Of a DNA stretch of 6,419 nucleotides, positions 5,393-6,419 are shown piece after piece. The notes under the pieces are model-generated. The model did no database searches. It saw only the letters and a program-made list of their open reading frames with translations, and was not told where the DNA came from. Source of the stretch: an uncultured Hyphomicrobiales bacterium (GTDB lineage: Bacteria > Pseudomonadota > Alphaproteobacteria > Rhizobiales > Aestuariivirgaceae); contig CAIYXE010000182.1 of the NCBI GenBank assembly GCA_903930095.1, positions 1-6,419 on the forward strand, given 5' to 3'. Position 1 is the first letter of the stretch. Each line of letters starts with the position of its first letter. The translations under genes and the position numbers were made by a program.

Positions 5393-6417
5393 GCGACGCC
5401 CAACTCACGCAGATGTTGCGGGATGTGTTCCTTGAACGCGAAAAATCCCTTTTTCGCTTGCGGCCAGAAGGCATCATCCCAGCTGCGCCGCACCTGTGCC
5501 AGCGTTATGCCTTCCACCGCGAGCGCGGGAGCAATTACCGCGAGGGCATCCGCCACAGGCCCTACTGGCGCATGGGCCGTTACGATCTGGCGTGCGTCAG
5601 TCGCCCTTGCAGCTGCCACCAGCGCTTCTGCATCCAGCCGGTCCACCACCGCAGCAGGGCACTTGAAATGAGCGGTCATGCGCGCCGATGAGTCCACTGC
5701 CGCGTTCCCCACTAAGCGGCGCGCCCCCTCCCCCCACAACAGCCCAGGAACGGCAGCGACCATTGCCCCGGCGAAACGTGAGGTGTCAGAGAACAAGGAT
5801 TCCGGATTGAGGTCCTCATGCGTCACGAGCAGAATAGACGGCTCATCAAGGCGCGCTGCCATCGCCTGCGGTAGCGCACGCGGTGGCGGGATGGGATGTT
5901 CCGTGAGCGCCACGGCCTCCCGGGCCAGCCCCTTCGGCGCAAACCGGCCATCAGTGTAGCGGGAAATGTTGTCCGCTGTCGCGAGGTAGGTCTTGCCGGC
6001 CGTCTGCAACCCGGCGACCCATCGCCATGACAGCGTGTTGCTCGCGGGATCCGCGTCGATCAGGTGGCGCAGAAAGAAATCGGCCCCAAGCGCCCATGGC
6101 AGGCGCAGCGTGAAGATCCAGATCGATGCGAACCACATGCGGGCATGATTGTGCAGATAGCCCGTCTGGACCAGTTCGCGCCCCCAGTCGTCGAACCCCT
6201 CGATCCCCGTCGAGCCCGCCTCTGCTCTGGCAAGGCTGCTGCCGTCTCGAAGAGACTGACGCTGCCGGTCGCGTTCCTCGAGGAAGCGCTGCCATATGCC
6301 GGAGCGCATCTCCAGCCAACCCTTCCAGTAGGTTCTCCAAAGGACCTCCTGCATGAATTTCTCGGCGGCACCCAGGCCGTGTTGGCTGGCAACATGACCT
6401 ACGGTTTCCTGCTCGGT
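5389..6417 (-). CDS. NewPHL-type photolyase with N-terminal FAD domain (inverted topology), 5' end missing
   Basis: The frame is open through the right edge; 342 residues are visible, and relatives as I recall them have roughly 50-60 more at the N-terminus. An internal ATG at 6354 is not the likely start because recognisable family sequence (TEQETVGHVA..., GAAEKF) continues upstream of it. The FAD domain comes first: EVLWRTYWK (24-32 of the visible part), GYLHNHARMWFASIW (86-100), W108, and DADPASNTLSWRWVAG (121-136). Aligned to E. coli photolyase these give E274 (E24), W277 (W27), N341 (N90), R344 (R93), M345 (M94), W359 (W108), D372/D374 (D121/D123), N378 (N127) and W382 (W131), a canonical CPD-photolyase-like set. 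A linker rich in proline (174-180) leads to an alpha/beta-like C-terminal domain (about 192-340), with SILLVTHEDL and the ending WDDAFWPQAKKGFFAFKE. This order matches the NewPHL class, reported to repair CPDs in single-stranded DNA. It is the first visible gene of a three-gene operon. Confidence 0.87.
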   Translation of the reverse strand, partial: TEQETVGHVASQHGLGAAEKFMQEVLWRTYWKGWLEMRSGIWQRFLEERDRQRQSLRDGSSLARAEAGSTGIEGFDDWGRELVQTGYLHNHARMWFASIWIFTLRLPWALGADFFLRHLIDADPASNTLSWRWVAGLQTAGKTYLATADNISRYTDGRFAPKGLAREAVALTEHPIPPPRALPQAMAARLDEPSILLVTHEDLNPESLFSDTSRFAGAMVAAVPGLLWGEGARRLVGNAAVDSSARMTAHFKCPAAVVDRLDAEALVAAARATDARQIVTAHAPVGPVADALAVIAPALAVEGITLAQVRRSWDDAFWPQAKKGFFAFKEHIPQHLRELGVA

Positions 6418-6419
6418 GA

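Noticed and set aside
5096..5671. Long plus-strand open frame opposite the photolyase genes
   Set aside because: Its translation resembles no family, is low-complexity (Ser/Ala-rich end), and it lies opposite two well-supported genes; it reflects GC-rich codon bias.

Overview
The window looks like a chromosomal piece of an alphaproteobacterium. This is judged from the GC-rich coding style, the kind of CapA, short-chain dehydrogenase and photolyase homologues present, and their grouping; I cannot name the genus. It carries six protein genes, two of them cut by the window edges. I see no rRNA, tRNA, CRISPR array, insertion sequence or phage gene.

Layout: (1) 1-864, minus strand: the N-terminal part of a secreted CapA-family protein, cut at the left edge. 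(2) 1043-1825, minus: a complete Fpg/Nei-type DNA glycosylase. (3) 1826-2161: a divergent intergenic region of 336 bases with two separate 19-bp inverted repeats. (4) 2162-2911, plus: a C-factor-like short-chain dehydrogenase. (5) 2912-3006: a short convergent gap. (6) 3007-6417, minus: a tight three-gene operon, transcribed from right to left. It holds a photolyase-like protein with the flavin domain first (NewPHL type, cut at the right edge), a full-length photolyase/cryptochrome-family protein, and a polytopic membrane protein of the isoprenylcysteine methyltransferase/MddA-like group. The first two overlap by ATGA, and the third starts at or just before the end of the second.

Taken together, 1043-6417 reads as a light- and oxidation-damage cluster: two light-dependent repair flavoproteins, a base-excision glycosylase for oxidised bases, and a dehydrogenase and membrane methyltransferase of kinds that recur beside photolyase genes. 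The joint role is inferred from position, not shown by sequence. The most interesting points are the inverted-topology photolyase fused translationally to a second photolyase, the departures of that second protein from textbook active-site and electron-transfer positions, and the unexplained palindromes between nei and the dehydrogenase gene.
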